Below are positions 16,623 through 25,233 of a DNA stretch of 32,300 bases, piece after piece. The DNA lies in assembly GCA_022566355.1 (NCBI GenBank), contig JADFJB010000048.1, positions 1 through 32,300 on the forward strand, given 5' to 3'. The translations under genes and the position numbers were made by a program. How positions within the stretch are numbered: the stretch's first letter is position 1; the number at the start of each line of letters is the position of its first letter. The stretch comes from a candidate division KSB1 bacterium (lineage in GTDB: Bacteria > Zhuqueibacterota > JdFR-76 > DREG01). Under the pieces are notes generated by a model. It was not told the DNA's origin and ran no database searches. It was given only the letters and a program-made list of their open reading frames with translations.

Positions 16623-17021
16623 ATGAAACAAAAACATATCCTTGTGGTTGATGACGAACAAAACACACTTCGTTCAATGGAATTTATATTAGAGGCTGCC
16701 AATTATCAAGTCAGCGTTGCGAAAAACGGGTATGAAGCCTTGAAGGTACTTTCCAACGAATTAAAAACTTGCTCACCAATCGACCTGATTATAACTGATA
16801 TACAAATGCCAATGTTAACTGGATTAAAGTTGATCGAAAAACTGCAAGAGTTCAGCTATGGCATCCCCGTATTAATCATAACCGGGTATGGGAATAAGCA
16901 ATTATATGCTCAACTGCTTGAAAATGGCTACAACGAAATTTTGGATAAGCCAATCGAAGAGGATGAATTGCTAAGACGTGTAAAAAAACTGATTAATAAT
17001 GGAAATCAACCCGGTAGATAA
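16623..17021 (+). CDS. Stand-alone response-regulator receiver
   Basis: 132 residues from ATG 16623, where CheY homology starts (KHILVVDDEQ). The frame is open further upstream with ATGs at 16575 and 16596, and no start has a strong ribosome site. D10/D11, phospho-site D59 (IITDIQMPM), a Thr in LIITGYG and Lys in LDKPIEE are all present. There is no output domain, so it must act by protein contact or as a phosphorelay step. It sits between the YceI terminator and nirK. The PAS kinase at 7724 is the only kinase in the window. Confidence 0.8.
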   Translation: MKQKHILVVDDEQNTLRSMEFILEAANYQVSVAKNGYEALKVLSNELKTCSPIDLIITDIQMPMLTGLKLIEKLQEFSYGIPVLIITGYGNKQLYAQLLENGYNEILDKPIEEDELLRRVKKLINNGNQPGR

Positions 17022-17127
17022 ATATCTTCGGAATCATGACTGGTGAAGAATTTTTAGTTAAGTTGCTATTCTAAATTGAAACGAATAACTGTATTTTAAT
17101 GGAATTGAACTGATGAAAGGAATTATG

Positions 17128-18552
17128 ATGAAAAAGATATTTACATGGGTAATCATTGTAATGGTTGCAACGTTTTTTGGATGTGATAATCAAAACAAAA
17201 TTGATCCCGCCACATTATCGATTTCCGGTGAAATGGAAGCGGAATTGACCAGTCCTCCGGCGGTCCCCAAACCGGTTGGTAATCGGGCGCCGATGAAATT
17301 AATCGTGAACATGGAAGTGGTGGAAAAAGAGTCCGAAATGATGGACGGTGTGACCTATATTTATTGGACTTTTGGCGGCAGCGTTCCCGGAAGTTTTATC
17401 CGAACCAGGCTTGGCGACGAGGTCGAATTTCATTTAAGAAATCATCCCGATAACAAATTACCCCATAATATTGATTTGCATGCTGTAACCGGACCTGGAG
17501 GCGGTGCGACATCTTCATTTGTGGCGCCTGGTCATGAAATCATGTTTTCCTTTAAAGTAATCAATCCCGGGTTGTATGTTTATCACTGCGCAACAGCCCC
17601 TGTAGGTATGCACATTGCTAACGGCATGTACGGTTTAATATTGGTTGAACCGGATGGCGGGCTGACACCGGTTGATAAGGAATATTACCTAATGCAAGGA
17701 GATTTTTATACCAGGGGCGCTTATGGAAAAACCGGGCTCCAGCCTTTTGATATGAAAAAAGCGATTATGGAAACCCCGGATTATGTGGTTTTCAACGGAA
17801 AGGTCGGGTCCATGACCGGAGATAACGCCATTAGTGCAAATGTGGGAGAAACGGTGAGATTATTCGTCGGCAATGGCGGTCCTAACCTGGTATCCTCATT
17901 TCATGTGATTGGGGAAATTTTTGATAGAGTAAATATTGAAGGCGGCAGCGCAATCAATAAAAATGTGCAAACCACATTGATTCCGGCAGGAGGATCGGCA
18001 ATTGTTGAATTTAAAGTAGATGTTCCTGGAACATTTATTATAGTGGATCACTCCATTTTCAGGGCTTTTAACAAGGGAGCGCTGGCAATGCTAAAAGTGA
18101 GTGGAGAAGAAAATAAAACCATCTATTCCGGAACACAACAGGAAGGAATATACCTGCCTGAAGGAGGCGCCGTTCAGGTAATGCCGGAAACTGCGCAAAC
18201 CGTTGAGGCAGTAAAAGCAAGATCCTTGTTCGAAAGGATACAGTTTGGTAAGCAGGTTTATGACCGCACATGTTTTGCATGTCACCAGGCCAATGGAGAA
18301 GGAATCATCAATGCATTCCCACCGCTGGCTCAATCTGACTATTTAAATGCGGATACCAACAGGGCTATTAGTACGATACTAAACGGACTTTCTGGAAAAA
18401 TCACAGTCAATGGTTTGGACTACGATAGCATTATGCCTAAGCTAGTTTTAACAGATGAAGAAGTGGCTAATGTGTTGACCTATGTTTACAACAGCTGGAA
18501 TAATAATAAAAAAGAAATTACTCCACAAATAGTAAACAAGTTAAGAAAATAA
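17128..18552 (+). CDS. nirK: Copper nitrite reductase with fused C-terminal cytochrome c
   Basis: 474 residues from ATG 17128, chosen because AAGGA lies six bases upstream and a lipobox follows (ATFFGC, Cys19). It reduces nitrite to NO in the periplasm. Copper ligands are visible. Type 1 has H113 (PHN), C154 (YHC), H162 (MHI) and M167. Type 2 has H118, H153 and H308 (VDHSIF). Catalytic D116 and H259 (SFHVIG) are present. After ~residue 365 a class I cytochrome c domain is fused: CFACH 382-386 with likely ligand M436 (IMPKL). The fusion brings the electron donor into the enzyme. The next genes are NirV- and Sco-like. Confidence 0.95.
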   Translation: MKKIFTWVIIVMVATFFGCDNQNKIDPATLSISGEMEAELTSPPAVPKPVGNRAPMKLIVNMEVVEKESEMMDGVTYIYWTFGGSVPGSFIRTRLGDEVEFHLRNHPDNKLPHNIDLHAVTGPGGGATSSFVAPGHEIMFSFKVINPGLYVYHCATAPVGMHIANGMYGLILVEPDGGLTPVDKEYYLMQGDFYTRGAYGKTGLQPFDMKKAIMETPDYVVFNGKVGSMTGDNAISANVGETVRLFVGNGGPNLVSSFHVIGEIFDRVNIEGGSAINKNVQTTLIPAGGSAIVEFKVDVPGTFIIVDHSIFRAFNKGALAMLKVSGEENKTIYSGTQQEGIYLPEGGAVQVMPETAQTVEAVKARSLFERIQFGKQVYDRTCFACHQANGEGIINAFPPLAQSDYLNADTNRAISTILNGLSGKITVNGLDYDSIMPKLVLTDEEVANVLTYVYNSWNNNKKEITPQIVNKLRK

Positions 18553-18559
18553 ATTTACA

Positions 18560-19333
18560 ATGAAGCAGTCTCAGTATGTGATATTTTTCTTGTTGCTCCT
18601 TAACCCTATGGACCCTATTCTCGGCCAGACGGATAAAATGGCCCATATAAAGGGGGGTGTATTCGTGCCGCTCTATGGTAGAGATACACTGAAAGTTGAG
18701 ATTGAAGATTTTCTGATGGATGTTTATCCGGTCACAAATGAACAGTTTTTACAGTTTGTCCTTAAGTTCTCCGAATGGCAAAGATCCAAAGTAATTCCGT
18801 TGTTCGCTGACGATAATTATCTTGCTGAATGGGAAAGCGACACGTCGATCAGTTGGCTTCTGAATCTAAATGCGCCTGTCACTTCGGTATCGTGGTTTGC
18901 TGCCAGGAAGTATTGCGAATGCCAGGGAAAGCGTTTGCCAACAATTGATGAATGGGAATACTCAGCGATGGCCAGTCAAACCAGGCCGGATGCAAGAATC
19001 GATAGCTCTTATAACCAGTATATTTTGAACTGGTACGAAACGCCTAAGACATTTGGAAATGCTATTGGCCAAACATTTAAAAATTATTGGGGAGTTTATG
19101 ATCTTCATGGCCTGGTTTGGGAGTGGACCATCGATTTTAACTCGGTATTGATTACAGGAGAATCCCGCGGAGATGTGGATTTGGACAGAAAGCTATTCTG
19201 CGCAGGAGGAGCGGTTGGCGCTACCGATTTGATGAACTATGCCGCATTCTTGAGGTTTGCATTTCGTGGCAGCCTCAAGGCTAATTATGGTGTAAAAAAC
19301 CTTGGTTTTCGATGTGTCAGGGATATTAAATGA
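18560..19333 (+). CDS. nirV: NirV-like protein (SUMF1/formylglycine-generating-enzyme fold)
   Basis: 257 residues: signal peptide (VIFFLLLLNPMDPILGQ), then one SUMF1 domain with MAHIKGGVFVPL, DVYPVTNEQFLQF, PVTSVSWFAARKYCECQGKR, LPTIDEWEY, GLVWEWTIDF and KNLGFRCVRD. In the segment where formylglycine-generating enzymes have their paired active-site Cys, this protein reads NYAAFLRFAFRG without Cys, so sulfatase activation is unlikely. SUMF1-type genes next to nirK are known as nirV, of unsettled function. It is 7 bp after nirK and overlaps or abuts the Sco gene, so all three are one operon. Confidence 0.8.
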   Translation: MKQSQYVIFFLLLLNPMDPILGQTDKMAHIKGGVFVPLYGRDTLKVEIEDFLMDVYPVTNEQFLQFVLKFSEWQRSKVIPLFADDNYLAEWESDTSISWLLNLNAPVTSVSWFAARKYCECQGKRLPTIDEWEYSAMASQTRPDARIDSSYNQYILNWYETPKTFGNAIGQTFKNYWGVYDLHGLVWEWTIDFNSVLITGESRGDVDLDRKLFCAGGAVGATDLMNYAAFLRFAFRGSLKANYGVKNLGFRCVRDIK

Positions 19334-19347
19334 ACAAAGGAAAAATT

Positions 19348-19956
19348 ATGAAATTCACTATTTTAATTGGAGTCACATTGCTGTTATTGTCATGCAGTCA
19401 ACAACAAGATGAAACAATTTCTTTAACTGGAAGTGATCAAAATGCAGAACCTTTGCCGGGATTGTCTATTTTCCATCTGCCATCCGACTGGATAACTCAA
19501 GATAATGAGTCTATAAAACTCAAAGACCTGCGGGGAAATGTTTTAGTCATGGTAATGATCTATACATCCTGTCAAGCGTCTTGTCCGAGGCTTGTCGCAG
19601 ATATGAGGAGTATAGAATCAAAGATTCCTGGAAAATTCAAGGAAAAGGTAAAACTGCTGCTCGTCAGCATTGATCCAAAAAACGACACGCCCGAAAGCTT
19701 AAAGAAGTTCGCAATCGATAATAAAATGGCTGGCGATCAATGGATGTTTTTAAATGGAACGGAGGAAGATGTGAGAGAGTTTGCAATGGTTCTTGGTTTC
19801 AAGTATAAAAAAATATCGCCTATTGATTTTTCCCATTCCAATATCATTAGTGTTTTCAACCATGAAGGGGTCCTGGCATACCAAAAAAATGGCCTGGGAG
19901 TGAATAACAAGGAAATCGTTGCCAAAATCATTGAATCGGCCGATGCAATCCATTAA
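19348..19956 (+). CDS. Sco1/SenC-family copper chaperone lipoprotein
   Basis: 202 residues from ATG 19348, preceded by AAAGGA. An earlier ATG at 19330 overlaps the upstream stop but has no ribosome site. The lipobox is LLLLSC (Cys16). The copper site is complete: C75 and C79 in TSCQASCPRL plus H163 in FSHSNII, within a thioredoxin fold (LRGNVLVMVMIYTSC; LLLVSIDPKNDTPE). Sco proteins deliver copper to oxidases and related enzymes. Placement behind nirK and nirV suggests that it loads or maintains the copper nitrite reductase. Confidence 0.9.
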   Translation: MKFTILIGVTLLLLSCSQQQDETISLTGSDQNAEPLPGLSIFHLPSDWITQDNESIKLKDLRGNVLVMVMIYTSCQASCPRLVADMRSIESKIPGKFKEKVKLLLVSIDPKNDTPESLKKFAIDNKMAGDQWMFLNGTEEDVREFAMVLGFKYKKISPIDFSHSNIISVFNHEGVLAYQKNGLGVNNKEIVAKIIESADAIH

Positions 19957-20030
19957 GATTTTTAGAATGTAATGGATACCTTAACTAGATTTCATGCTCG
20001 AGCTTTCACCATTTCTACAAGAAATTCATT

Positions 20031-20444
20031 ATGCCTAAGCTAACCAGATGGTTTATCAAATCCGGGTTCATATGCTTAATTACCGCCCTTTCAATTGGCG
20101 TTATTATTAAGTCGCAAATTATCCAAATTGCTAGCTTCTCATCTGCAGCTACGCCTGTTTATTTTCATCTCTTTATGGTTGGCTGGGTCACTCAATTAAT
20201 TTTTGGAGTATCCTATTGGATGTTTCCTCGATTTAGTCGTGACAAACCTAGAGGAAGCTTATTACTGGGTTGGTCTTGCTTTTGGCTGTTGAATGTTGGT
20301 CTTTTTCTCCGGATGATTGGCGAGCCATTAAATCACACTTATCAAAATAAGTTTGGATGGATGTTATTGATATCGGCGGTTCTACAATGGCTAGCGGGAA
20401 TGTTCTACATCTTTAATACCTGGTTGAGAATCAAAGGAGATTAA
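20031..20444 (+). CDS. Half-size CcoN-like four-helix membrane protein (first copy)
   Basis: 137 residues, four predicted helices. The second helix region, YFHLFMVGWVTQLIFGVSYW then MFPRFSR, resembles the His-bearing helix of cbb3 oxidase subunit I (H-x(5)-FGW/FG-x(6)-SYY-x-VQR). The other five-plus His ligands of an oxidase are absent, so it cannot be a full oxidase subunit. It could bind one haem or a quinone. No ribosome site is seen. It is 74 bp after the Sco gene and directly before a paralogue. Likely part of the nitrite/NO module; the function is unknown. Confidence 0.65.
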   Translation: MPKLTRWFIKSGFICLITALSIGVIIKSQIIQIASFSSAATPVYFHLFMVGWVTQLIFGVSYWMFPRFSRDKPRGSLLLGWSCFWLLNVGLFLRMIGEPLNHTYQNKFGWMLLISAVLQWLAGMFYIFNTWLRIKGD

Positions 20445-20445
20445 G

Positions 20446-20853
20446 TTGCCTCTATTAACTCTCCTTTTTATCCGCACAGCATTAATCTATTTTGGAATGG
20501 GTTTCACAATTGGCAGCTTCATATTAATAGCAAAAGGTACTTATTTGTTTCCAATGAGTTGGTTGTTTTTGCCTGTTCACATTGAATTGTTATTATTTGG
20601 CTGGACTTTACAATTGGCTATTGGAGTCGCATTTTGGATTTTTCCTCGTTTTCCCAAGAAACCATATCGTGGCAGGGAACAGTCAGCATGGCTTTCATAT
20701 ATTTTGCTTAATGTTGGAATTGTAATTTCAGTGGTGGGTTATCTTAAAACCAGTTTATCCCCTCTTATCCTATGGGGACATATTTTGGAAATTGTAGCCG
20801 TTCTTTTCTTCGTTCTCTATGTTTGGCCCAGAGTGAAAGCGTTCGCTAAATAA
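20446..20853 (+). CDS. Half-size CcoN-like four-helix membrane protein (second copy)
   Basis: 135 residues with the same four-helix layout: PVHIELLLFGWTLQLAIGVA then FWIFPRFPKKPYRG. It shares P-V-x(1-2)-H/E, FGW-x(2)-QL-x(2)-GV and W-x-FPRF with its neighbour, so the two are tandem duplicates and may form a heterodimer. It starts at TTG 20446, one base after the previous stop, with AGGAG inside the end of the upstream gene, so translation is probably coupled. Function unknown. It shares one transcription unit with its paralogue and probably with the nirK operon. Confidence 0.65.
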   Translation: MPLLTLLFIRTALIYFGMGFTIGSFILIAKGTYLFPMSWLFLPVHIELLLFGWTLQLAIGVAFWIFPRFPKKPYRGREQSAWLSYILLNVGIVISVVGYLKTSLSPLILWGHILEIVAVLFFVLYVWPRVKAFAK

Positions 20854-21002
20854 TGTAGCAAAGTAATTTTTCACTACCTTTTGAAAGTGATGATTAAATC
20901 CACTAATAAACTTGACTGTTTTACATAGAAGGATTGAACAATAATAAAAGCGGTTTTAGGATTAAGGCTAATTCAATCAGGATCGGAAAGGAATGAAAAC
21001 AT

Positions 21003-22427
21003 ATGAAATTACCGAAGATAATTCAAGGGGGAATGGGCATTGGCATTTCCAACTGGAATTTGGCCAGAGCAGTGTCGATGCAGGGGCATCTGGGAGTCGT
21101 TTCGGGGACAGGGATTGCCCTGGTAATGATTGCACGATTGATGGATGGCGATAAAGAGGGGCATATTCGGCGGGCATTAAGCCATTTTCCCTTTCAAGGG
21201 CCGGTTAAGCACATTTTAAATAAATATTATGTCCCCGAACCAAAAACCCCACAGCCACCTTACAAACGCCCGCCGATGTGGACCCTCAAACCACCCAAAT
21301 CGCTCTATGAGCTGACAGTCATTAGCAACTTCGTCGAGGTATTTCTGGCAAAGGAGGGGCATCAGAACGCAGTGGGGCTCAACCTGTTGGAGAAGGTACA
21401 GATGCCAACAATGGCCTCTCTTTACGGGGCGATGCTGGCGGAGATAGACTTCGTGATCATGGGAGCCGGCATCCCGGTGCAAATTCCCGGCATCCTCGCC
21501 AGGTTGGCCGGCCACCAGGCGGTTAGCTACCGGCTCGATATACAGGGAGCCGATCAAGGGGATGATTATCGCCTTCACTTTGATCCCCAGGCAATTTTCC
21601 CCGGCGTCGTGGAAAGGATAAGCCGATTGCCCCGCCCCTATTTTCTACCGATCATCTCCTCGGTGGTGCTAGCGAAGGCATTGATTAAACGGGCAACGGG
21701 TAAGATAGACGGCTTTGTCATCGAAGCACCCACCGCTGGCGGACACAATGCTCCCCCCAGAGGGCCGCTACACCTGAATGAAGATGGCGAACCGATCTAC
21801 GGGGAGAAAGATGTGGTAGACTTAAACAAAATCAAACAGTTTGGTCTGCCCTTTTGGCTGGCCGGCGGCTACGACAGCCCAGCGAAACTGCAGTACGCAC
21901 TAGATGCCGGCGCGGTCGGTATCCAGATAGGCACAGCTTTTGCTTATTGCGCCGAATCGGCCATGGATGAAACACTCAAAAGCCGCATCATCCAAAAAGT
22001 CCTCGCTCAAGAGATAAAGTTGCACACCGATCCCATCGTCTCCCCAACCGGCTACCCCTTCAAAGTGGTCCAACTGGAAGGAACCCTGTCAGATCCGAAG
22101 ATTTGCCAGAACCGGATCCGGCTGTGCGATGTTGGTATGCTGCGACATCTCTACAAACGAGCGAATGGGAAGGTAGGGTTCCGCTGTCCGGCCGAACCGG
22201 TAGAGCAATACCTGGCAAAAGGGGGGAAACCGGAGGATACAGTCGGAAAAAACTGCCTGTGCAACAATCTATCCGCCACTGCGGGATATCCTCAGCATCG
22301 AAAAGACGGCTACATAGAACCACCGATAGTCACTGCCGGAGACGGGCTGGCAGCCATCGGAAAATATATCAAACCGGGCCATCACAGCTATACAGCCCAA
22401 GATGTACTTGACTATCTGACCGGGTGA
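21003..22427 (+). CDS. Nitronate monooxygenase / PfaD-like flavoprotein
   Basis: 474 residues of a TIM-barrel flavoenzyme: IIQGGMGIGISNWNLARAVS at the start, a central APTAGGHNAPPRGPL (FMN phosphate/His motif), then LAGGYDSPAKLQYALDAGA and VGIQIGTAF. It is longer than common nitronate monooxygenases (~330-370). A Cys-rich C-terminal part has RLCDVGML, FRCPAEP and GKNCLCNNL. The subfamily may instead resemble PfaD-type enoyl reductases. GGAAAGGA lies upstream of the ATG. The gene is clearly GC-richer than its neighbours (the stretch around 21421-21540 looks near 60%), suggesting transfer. It stands alone. Confidence 0.85.
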   Translation: MKLPKIIQGGMGIGISNWNLARAVSMQGHLGVVSGTGIALVMIARLMDGDKEGHIRRALSHFPFQGPVKHILNKYYVPEPKTPQPPYKRPPMWTLKPPKSLYELTVISNFVEVFLAKEGHQNAVGLNLLEKVQMPTMASLYGAMLAEIDFVIMGAGIPVQIPGILARLAGHQAVSYRLDIQGADQGDDYRLHFDPQAIFPGVVERISRLPRPYFLPIISSVVLAKALIKRATGKIDGFVIEAPTAGGHNAPPRGPLHLNEDGEPIYGEKDVVDLNKIKQFGLPFWLAGGYDSPAKLQYALDAGAVGIQIGTAFAYCAESAMDETLKSRIIQKVLAQEIKLHTDPIVSPTGYPFKVVQLEGTLSDPKICQNRIRLCDVGMLRHLYKRANGKVGFRCPAEPVEQYLAKGGKPEDTVGKNCLCNNLSATAGYPQHRKDGYIEPPIVTAGDGLAAIGKYIKPGHHSYTAQDVLDYLTG

Positions 22428-22577
22428 TAAATTCATAACCCTAATAATTGTTAAAAAAAAGTGTAAGTAAAATCGTGTGCATTAAATGACCCAATATGTC
22501 TAAATTTATCTCTTCCCCTAGTAAAAAAGGTTCGCCATATGACGAACTCTTGGTATTGATTTTATTGAGTTTAAGCT

Positions 22578-22604
22578 TGTAGCGGGGGTAGGATTCGAAC
22601 CTAT
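22578..22604 (-). tRNA. tRNA 3'-end fragment (not a complete tRNA)
   Basis: The minus strand ends AGGTTCGAATCCT-AC-CCCCGCT-ACA: a T-loop TTCGAAT in a near-complete T-stem, a seven-base acceptor strand CCCCGCT and a 3' ACA. A CTCAT triplet context further 5' recalls an initiator-Met anticodon loop. The D-arm and 5' acceptor strand are absent, so it is a relic. Confidence 0.45.
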
Positions 22605-22621
22605 CCGCCAGCTGGCGGATA
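22602..22621. repeat. Perfect 20-bp palindrome
   Basis: TATCCGCCAGCTGGCGGATA is its own reverse complement over all 20 bases. It interrupts the tRNA-like sequence where the variable region and T-stem should meet. Confidence 0.85.
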
Positions 22622-22775
22622 TGAGACTACGGTCAATTAAATGAGTAAATTCCTGAAGTTCTCTCTAAAATTTAGTTAAAATCCTCCATAAACAGGGAAG
22701 AGTTTGCGTCCCCAGGGGGAGGACTAGTCTATCATGCTGAACACGATGCTGATATCGGAAACTCCGAGCATCCCG

Positions 22776-23723
22776 TTAATTTCTTAAAATCTTAAATTTT
22801 TGAATTCGGTCGTTTCCAAAGTCTACCACATAGGCAAACCCATTCATAATGGCAATGTCCGTTGGTTTTTCAAATTGGCCTGCATTCGAACCATTTGCTC
22901 CAAATTGATAAAGATAGCTCCCAATCGCATCAAAAACTTGAATACGATGATTATAAAAATCTACCACATAAATCCGTCCTTTAGCATCCAATTCAACAGC
23001 GTTGGCAACATTGAACTGTCCTGGAAGCTTATCTTCTCCGCTCCAACTGCCCCATGAATGTAGGGCTTTTCCATCTGGGTTGAATGTTTGTATCCGGTGA
23101 TTGTAAGCATCGGCGATAATAATATTTCCTTTGTTGTCAACCATAACGTCTGTCGGGTAATATAGTTGACCAAACTCATGGCCTTCTTTGCCGAATTGAG
23201 AAATGAATTTGCCTTGTGTATCAAATATTTGAATTCGGTTATTATAAAAACCAGCCACCAGCACATTCCCACTTCGGTCGAAATTCACTGCCGCCGGCGC
23301 GTCAAACTGGCCGGGCCCTTCTCCACCTTTACCCCATGAAAATTGATAAATGCCATTAGTGTCAAAAACCTGGACGCGATCATTGCCATATTCCGGCACG
23401 TAGACCCGGCCACCCGAATGAACAGCCAGATGCATGGGGCGATCAAATTCTCCCGGATCACTCCCGGCTGTTCCCCATTGGGTGATAAATTCGCCTGTTG
23501 CTGTAAACTTTTGAATACGATTGTTGCCGGCATCCGAAACAAAGACATTACCGGCAACATCCAGAGCAATCCCGATTGGCTGGTTGAATTGTCCAGGCGC
23601 ACTGCCCTCGCTGCCCCATTGGCTGACAAACTCAACACCCATTTGATTCTTTTTCGTGCACGCGATTGACCATACCTGGACGACAGCCAAAACGACAAAC
23701 AACAGCCACCTTGGCGTTTTCAT
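22776..23723 (-). CDS. NHL-repeat six-bladed propeller lipoprotein
   Basis: 315 residues. Lipobox WSIAC (Cys22), then six NHL repeats of ~45 residues. Each has the form G-QF-P-I--D--GNV-V-D--NNRIQ-F and a connector WG--G--PGQF. The start overlaps the stop of the upstream HMA gene by four bases (ATGA), with GAGG upstream, so translation is coupled. NHL propellers bind proteins or ligands; enzymatic residues are not evident. It is last of the eight-gene metal operon, and probably sits at the periplasmic face of a membrane. Its role there is unknown. Confidence 0.85.
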   Translation of the reverse strand: MKTPRWLLFVVLAVVQVWSIACTKKNQMGVEFVSQWGSEGSAPGQFNQPIGIALDVAGNVFVSDAGNNRIQKFTATGEFITQWGTAGSDPGEFDRPMHLAVHSGGRVYVPEYGNDRVQVFDTNGIYQFSWGKGGEGPGQFDAPAAVNFDRSGNVLVAGFYNNRIQIFDTQGKFISQFGKEGHEFGQLYYPTDVMVDNKGNIIIADAYNHRIQTFNPDGKALHSWGSWSGEDKLPGQFNVANAVELDAKGRIYVVDFYNHRIQVFDAIGSYLYQFGANGSNAGQFEKPTDIAIMNGFAYVVDFGNDRIQKFKILRN

Positions 23724-24244
23724 TCGATCACCTCAAATTCTTGGATAGTGAGCGTAAAAGGATGGGCATGATGCTGTTCAGGAGTTTCATGCTCGATAAT
23801 GCCTGTCACCCGAACACGATCTTCCGGTCCTTTTACCATCGAGCGCAGGTTCTTGAGCTGCTCATTCTCCTGAAGAATAAATTTCTCGTCCGCTTCGCTC
23901 ACCAAGAGAACCGTAGCCTCATCGGCTTGGTTTATGGTACCCACAACACTCACGGTTAGTTGTTTGGGAGTGAACCCCGCGTTCTTTACGGCAAGTTCAA
24001 TCCCTTCAACTTCTATGGATTTCCCTTGCTTGTTTTCAAGCATTGCCACAGCTTTATCCACATTTATTTCTACTTTCCCCACACCTTCAATTTTTTTAAG
24101 TTTCTTTTCCAGGCCATAGGCGCAGAAAGGACATGAGAGCCCATCGACGCGAATATCTGCTTTTTCAACCTGAGCTTGTGCAGTAGTAATTAGTCCTAAC
24201 GTAGAAAACATAGTGACATAAATAAAATATGATTGCCATTTCAT
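23720..24244 (-). CDS. Secreted heavy-metal-associated (HMA) protein, CxxC type
   Basis: 174 residues. Signal peptide (YVTMFSTLGLITTAQAQ), then an HMA fold with metal site LSCPFCAYGLEKKLKKIEGV and the closing strand VEGIELAVKNAGFTPKQL. A second domain of ~75 residues follows (VSVVGTI ... RVRVTGIIEHE ... LTIQEFEVIE). The UGA-containing protein at 25234-25818 has the same two-part layout and the same ending (EEFEV), so the two are paralogues; this one keeps both Cys. A His cluster EQHHAHP may add ligands. AGGAG precedes the start. It overlaps the NHL gene. Confidence 0.85.
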   Translation of the reverse strand: MKWQSYFIYVTMFSTLGLITTAQAQVEKADIRVDGLSCPFCAYGLEKKLKKIEGVGKVEINVDKAVAMLENKQGKSIEVEGIELAVKNAGFTPKQLTVSVVGTINQADEATVLLVSEADEKFILQENEQLKNLRSMVKGPEDRVRVTGIIEHETPEQHHAHPFTLTIQEFEVIE

Positions 24245-24259
24245 TTTTTGTCGCTCCTT

Positions 24260-25165
24260 TCAAAATAGCAAAATTCGGGTTCCCAGCGAAAGACTCCAAT
24301 CGGTAGCCAACTGGATACCGTTAGGTTCGTTAATGATAGGATATTGGAACGACGCTTCAATCAACCAACGCCGACCGCCGACGTATTGCAGGCCTGGTGA
24401 TAGAAAGATTGTCGTGCCACCAGAGTTGTCTACACTTTGGTCGTTTATTTTATTCTTATTGGCCGTCGTGCCATTGATTTCCAGATAGGCGTTTAGCTGG
24501 GGCGATGGATAAATCTCATAAACGACGGGTAACAGCCTGTAGCCAAAAGCCAGATTATATGAAAAGCTGTTACCGAAATCGACCTGATCTCGAGAAGTGT
24601 TCAGATTGTAAATACCTTCCAGATAGACACCAGTCCGGCCTTTAACCCACCCTAAAACACTGGAAAAGAAATAGCCTGTCGACCCGGAGCCCAATGCCGG
24701 AGCTTTTTCTTCATCACCTGAAGCCAATTTAACCCCAACTTTCGAGGCTAGACGAACTGTTTCTTGTTTACGGTCGAACTGATAGACCAGGTACTTGGCA
24801 AAGAAACGCACGTCGCCTATACCGCTACTGGAAACATCCTGCGTACGCGTTTTTAGACTGATGTCCATGAATGGGAGAATAACACCCAGCTGAAATCTAT
24901 CGCTGAACAAATTGTAAGGGATGGCGACCGGCGTAATTCGAATAGTGATACGACGGTTCATATCATCGGTAATTTCTTCGCCATCCTGTAAAAGAGTTGC
25001 CTTACGAACGAATTTTGCAAATGTGCGAATTCCACCGCCCTCCAAGCCAAGCATAATTGGAGTATCGGTATGAATGGGGGGACCCTGGCTGAAGACTTTT
25101 TGCAATGGAAGCAATAATGATAAAACTACAAAACTCATTAATAATTTGCGGCATTGTTCTATCAA
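24260..25165 (-). CDS. Outer-membrane beta-barrel, MetA/transporter-like
   Basis: 301 residues from TTG 25165, chosen because GAGG lies eight bases upstream; the ATG at 25138 has no ribosome site. Signal peptide (LLMSFVVLSLLLPLQKVFSQ). The pattern RITPVAIPYNLFSDRFQLGV, SSSGIGDVRFFAKY, KVGVKLASGDEE and GSGSTGYFF recalls outer-membrane transporter proteins of the phenol-degradation MetA type. The terminal Phe suits a barrel. It is set between two HMA proteins, so it may move the metal or its ligand across the outer membrane. Substrate unknown. Confidence 0.75.
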   Translation of the reverse strand: MIEQCRKLLMSFVVLSLLLPLQKVFSQGPPIHTDTPIMLGLEGGGIRTFAKFVRKATLLQDGEEITDDMNRRITIRITPVAIPYNLFSDRFQLGVILPFMDISLKTRTQDVSSSGIGDVRFFAKYLVYQFDRKQETVRLASKVGVKLASGDEEKAPALGSGSTGYFFSSVLGWVKGRTGVYLEGIYNLNTSRDQVDFGNSFSYNLAFGYRLLPVVYEIYPSPQLNAYLEINGTTANKNKINDQSVDNSGGTTIFLSPGLQYVGGRRWLIEASFQYPIINEPNGIQLATDWSLSLGTRILLF

Positions 25166-25233
25166 TGGAAATACCTCACAACATCAATTCATTCATTAAC
25201 TATATTTGTTTTTCTATAACGCTGCTTCTTGTT

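Larger units (their letters stand above)
22428..22775. other. Intergenic with tRNA fragment and palindromes
   Basis: 348 bases without a gene. They contain a small inverted repeat GTTCG 22530-22534 / CGAAC 22543-22547 around CATATG, the tRNA 3' fragment and 20-bp palindrome listed separately, and a bulged hairpin (GATGC / TCGGA-AAC-TCCGA / GCATC, 22748-22772) directly past the stop of the minus-strand NHL gene. Confidence 0.5.

Noticed and set aside
18560-19333. Active formylglycine-generating enzyme
   Set aside because: The paired active-site Cys are absent and the gene sits beside nirK, so a NirV-like role is preferred.
20031-20853. The two CcoN-like genes as one frameshifted oxidase gene
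   Set aside because: Each has a complete four-helix unit, its own stop and the same internal motif. They are tandem duplicates, not halves of one protein.
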